Source of the DNA: Calliphora vicina
Taxonomy: Eukaryota > Arthropoda > Insecta > Diptera > Calliphoridae
DNA: 64,000 bases
Reading direction: 5' to 3'
Assembly (NCBI RefSeq): GCF_958450345.1
Contig: NC_088782.1
Span: 120,759,980 to 120,823,979 of the forward strand
Part shown: positions 61,126 to 64,000 of the stretch, piece after piece
Position numbering within the stretch: the first letter of the stretch is position 1
How the letters are laid out: each line of letters begins with the position of its first letter
Translations under genes and position numbers: made by a program
Notes under the pieces: model-generated
Told to the model about the DNA's origin: nothing
The model's input: the letters and a program-made list of their open reading frames with translations, nothing else
Databases searched by the model: none

Positions 61126-62469
61126 ATTATATAAATGATAATATCCCAAATACAAAAGTGTCCTTTTGTACTACACTAATTTATACAATTTAGTTCCGCT
61201 TAAATTTGCTGTCTTTTCCTAAACAACTCTATTAATTTAAAAACCAACAAACTAGACAACATAATCCAATCCCTACCATAACTAAGTCAACCGGAAATAT
61301 ATTTATTTCCTACACAAACAAAAAATAACCAATTCACACCTTAATTGGCTTATCTAAGATAACAAATCGCTCAACAAAATTCTTTATACAGATTTTAAAT
61401 TGAAAATAAACTACAGTTTTCCAAAATTTAACGGAACTTAACGGTTCTCTGCTGTCACTCTTCTGTGCAAGCATAACGACCCGCATACTAAGTATCAGGG
61501 ATTTTTGTGAAACAATAGTTTTTAATACTTAAAAAACAAAATTGATTTTAACCGAGGTCCTGATAAGACACATACTAAAATATGAAAATGAAATTAATTC
61601 AGTTTTATTGAACAAATGTTCTAATCAAACACAACTACTACTACTACCAGTGACACTATACAAATTTTGTAGATAAAAATCTTGTCCTTTTTGCTGCAAC
61701 AATTTTGTGGGCATATTTTCAAAAATTTCTAGTTTGCCTGATAAAAAGGACAACAATTAATGTGTCAACATGCCCTGCTGGGCTACTAAATTCTTGTTGT
61801 TTGTTGCTTTATTGAGTATTATTTGGTCCCTGTTACTGCGTTTGTCCCAAAAATTCATTTGTTTGAACTACGTGTGTGTTTTATCTTGAACTCGAGTCGA
61901 GTAACAAATTTATTTATTACAATTGTGTGGTTTTTGACATTGATTTAAGATTTATCAAGATTGTGAGGTTGAGGTTTTAGATTTTGTTAAGGGTGTCCCT
62001 AGAGACTGATAGTAAACATAGCTGTAGCCAGGGTATTGCTATGAATTTGAAGAAAAATGGAAACAGAAATTCCAGAAGTTATGCAGGTTGTTAGTAATTG
62101 TTTGAAAAAAGTTACAAACAAGCTCTTGATTTACATTTCTTACAGGAGTAAATCTTAATACAAGTAACCTATCTTGAAATGTTTCGCAAAGTTTTTCAGG
62201 GGTTTTGAGTTCAATTCAATTGTGATAAATAAATGAAGTATGAAAAAAACTCAATTAAACTTGATTTCTTGTGTGTTTAAAACAATTTGCCAAAGGCAGA
62301 AGATAACTTATAGCCTTAGTTTTATCACTAATATATAAGCTCTAGTATAGAAAAGATAGCCATTCAAAATTTTTGAAATCTGTTCATAAATGAATAAGTT
62401 ATGGACAAATACCTACGACTGTGTCATTTTTAGCCGTAATTTCTTTACAATATTTAAATTTTAGAAGCT
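61126..62469. other. Unassigned DNA
   Basis: No gene, RNA or known repeat was recognised. A+T-rich with short simple runs. Confidence 0.5.
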
Positions 62470-62880
62470 CTCAGATTTCAGAATTTACCTGTTTTTGGAT
62501 GAATCCTGCTGCTTACAAGCCTGCTTGAATAGCTCCCAATGACTTTGCAAGATCTTCTTGTATTTGACAACAATCGTCATGGAGTAATGTCTCCAATCCC
62601 ATCTTTGTCTACCGTGTCAAAATCACCACTTCTGAACATATTCACCATAAGCTTTGGTGAGCAATCGGTCTGCTTCAGCAGCACTTTTTTTTCAAATTAA
62701 AGAAGTAAAGCAAAGCTTCCGGCATATGAAGCTTTGTTGGCACAGAATTCGATATTTTCAAAGCCAAAAAACTGTTGTTCTTTACACTATAATCTACAAT
62801 AGCTAAGTGAGAATAAATAACAGATATGTACCCTTCAAAATGGCATATATGTAAGTTATTAAAGACAAAATCCATCTTTT
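62470..62880 (-). pseudogene. Mariner transposase N-terminal remnant
   Basis: On the minus strand, frames read FFNLKK then AAEADRLLTKAYGE, then SGDFDTVDKDG, LETLLHDDCCQIQEDLAKSL and GAIQAGL. This is the order of the mariner N-terminal DNA-binding region (helix-turn-helix pair). The frames shift several times. The 5' flank matches the fragment at 30046-30285. Confidence 0.78.
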
Positions 62881-63199
62881 TTCCATGATTTTTTAAGTTA
62901 TAAACTGAATACTAGAAAATATTAGTGATAAATTTCATTATGAAAGATTTCTGCATTTATCCATCCATTTTAAATAAAGTTTTTCATATCTTGTGATCCA
63001 AAACTATTTATCGATTCAGCTTATTTTTGGAAACATAAGCTATTAGCAATAACTATTTGTAATAATTTTCCGTTTTCTAGGTCCCCTCTTAATTTAATTG
63101 TTTCTAAACGTCGAATTTTGCCCGTTTCCAATAAAAAACATTTCTGACCAACAAATAATATTTACGGATAAATTTCATCCCCCTAAGTCAATACATTTA
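62881..63199. other. Unassigned A+T-rich DNA
   Basis: Separates the two mariner remnants. Nothing recognised. Confidence 0.5.
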
Positions 63200-63660
63200 G
63201 GCCTTATTATGCCTTCAACAGACAGGAGGATATAGCTAGATCGGATCAAATAGCACGATCTCGGTAGATAGTTCATATCACCTCCACGTGAGATGACCAT
63301 GCCCTCAAATCGCTAGCGTAGCATGTCGAATGTGGCATGAGCTGAATATCACATAGGCCATCCCGTTCAGACCAATGAATCCCATATTATCCCATTCAGA
63401 CCAATGAAAGTTAGTAGTCATCGATTTATAGCTCTCGCCGTTGACGCTAATGGTTTAGCCAACATTGTTCCCATACAAATATAGATCAATAACGTCGTTA
63501 GACCAAAGTCCACACCAAAAAGTGACTTTTTCGGGATCTCATTGGTGTCTTCTCAAAATTGAAAAGTTTGTTTGCTGACGTACCCATTCATCCAATAGTG
63601 GGCCTCATCGCTGAAGATTTTTTGGTGAAAAGGTTCCCGAATAGAACATCCATTTTTATA
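63200..63660 (-). pseudogene. Mariner-type transposase catalytic-region remnant
   Basis: On the minus strand, broken frames give DEAHYWMNGYVSKQT, DPEKVTFWCGLWSNDVIDLY, GNNVG, and TISVNGESYKSMTTNF. These match the block around the first catalytic Asp and the following strand of mariner-like transposases. Below about 63380 the similarity fades (out-of-frame scraps only). It resembles the element whose C-terminus survives at 60920-61123. Confidence 0.75.
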
Positions 63661-63710
63661 CCCTTCACCATGAGTGGTATAAGCTTATTTATATATTTAA
63701 GCTTATTATA

Positions 63711-64000
63711 TTTATACCCTACACCACCATAGTGAGGAGGGTATAATGCGTTTGTGCAGATGTTTGTAACGCTCAAAAATATTAGTCTAACACCCACCTT
63801 AAAGTATACCGATCGACTTAGAATCACTTTCTGAGTCGATTAAACGATGTCCGTCCTTCCGTCTGGTCGGCTGGCTGGCTGGTTGTCCATGTCAACCTTG
63901 TGCGCAGAGTACAGGTCGCAATTTTGAAGATATATCAATCAAATTTGGTACATATTATTTTTTCGGCCCAGGGACCAAGCCTATTGAAACTTGCTGAAAT
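63711..64000 (+). mobile_element. DINE-1/Helentron-like element, copy E (cut by window end)
   Basis: It begins TTATACCCTACACCACCATA, followed by the GTCCGTCCTTCCGTCTGG microsatellite and GGCTGGCTGGCTGG, and runs off the window in the shared body. A short partial start, TTATACCCTTCACCATGAGT, lies just upstream at about 63657. Confidence 0.85.

Overview
This 64 kb window looks like repeat-choked nuclear DNA from a higher (schizophoran, probably calyptrate, blowfly-like) fly. The evidence for that is high A+T, small introns with fly-type splice sites, CAG/CAA-encoded glutamine runs, DINE-1/Helentron-type dispersed repeats with a GTCY microsatellite and a terminal hairpin, several mariner remnants, an R1-type non-LTR remnant and a Ty3/gypsy LTR element. 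The species is an inference; nothing here identifies it uniquely.

Only one host protein-coding gene could be supported: a plus-strand gene with three recognisable coding exons (16249-16324, 18044-19232, 19292-21395). It encodes a 1122-residue coiled-coil protein that I read as the fly homologue of CCDC66, a ciliary/centriolar-satellite and microtubule-associated protein. Its 1.7 kb first visible intron is almost entirely a 35-bp satellite.

Layout. 1-1345: old 35-bp array interrupted by a dead mariner. 3191-13905: large 35-bp satellite (Sat-1) split by a fresh, intact-looking 4974-bp Ty3/gypsy element (7502-12475; 207-bp LTRs alike by eye, 5-bp GTTGT target duplication). 15150-15366: short inverted Sat-1 block. 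16249-21395: the CCDC66-like gene. 21655-23220: five 254-bp repeats running into a DINE-like end. 25229-28060: unrelated 35-bp array. 29234-30285: DINE-like element plus mariner fragments. 31656-34950: 31-bp satellite. 36028-36247: 26-bp satellite. 37712-40417: 32-bp satellite. 40523-41340: DINE-like element. 42308-43718: the same 32-bp satellite family in inverted orientation. 45472-48033: putative TIR element with a DINE-like element nested in it and a solo LTR nested in that. 49096-49983: second DINE-like subfamily. 50790-53580: decayed R1-like retrotransposon, minus strand. 54729-58668: 3.9 kb of an 11-bp repeat. 59701-64000: DINE-like elements and mariner pseudogenes.

The most unusual feature is a set of satellites with different unit lengths (26, 31, 32, 35, 35 bp). 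They share a palindromic core, TTTTCTATAGAAAA or TTTTC-TATAT-GAAAA, and in most of them the differing spacer is itself an inverted repeat, including one paired (compensatory-looking) change. Summing coordinates, tandem arrays make up about 23-24 kb, over a third of the window. All copy numbers and identities were obtained by reading, not by alignment software.
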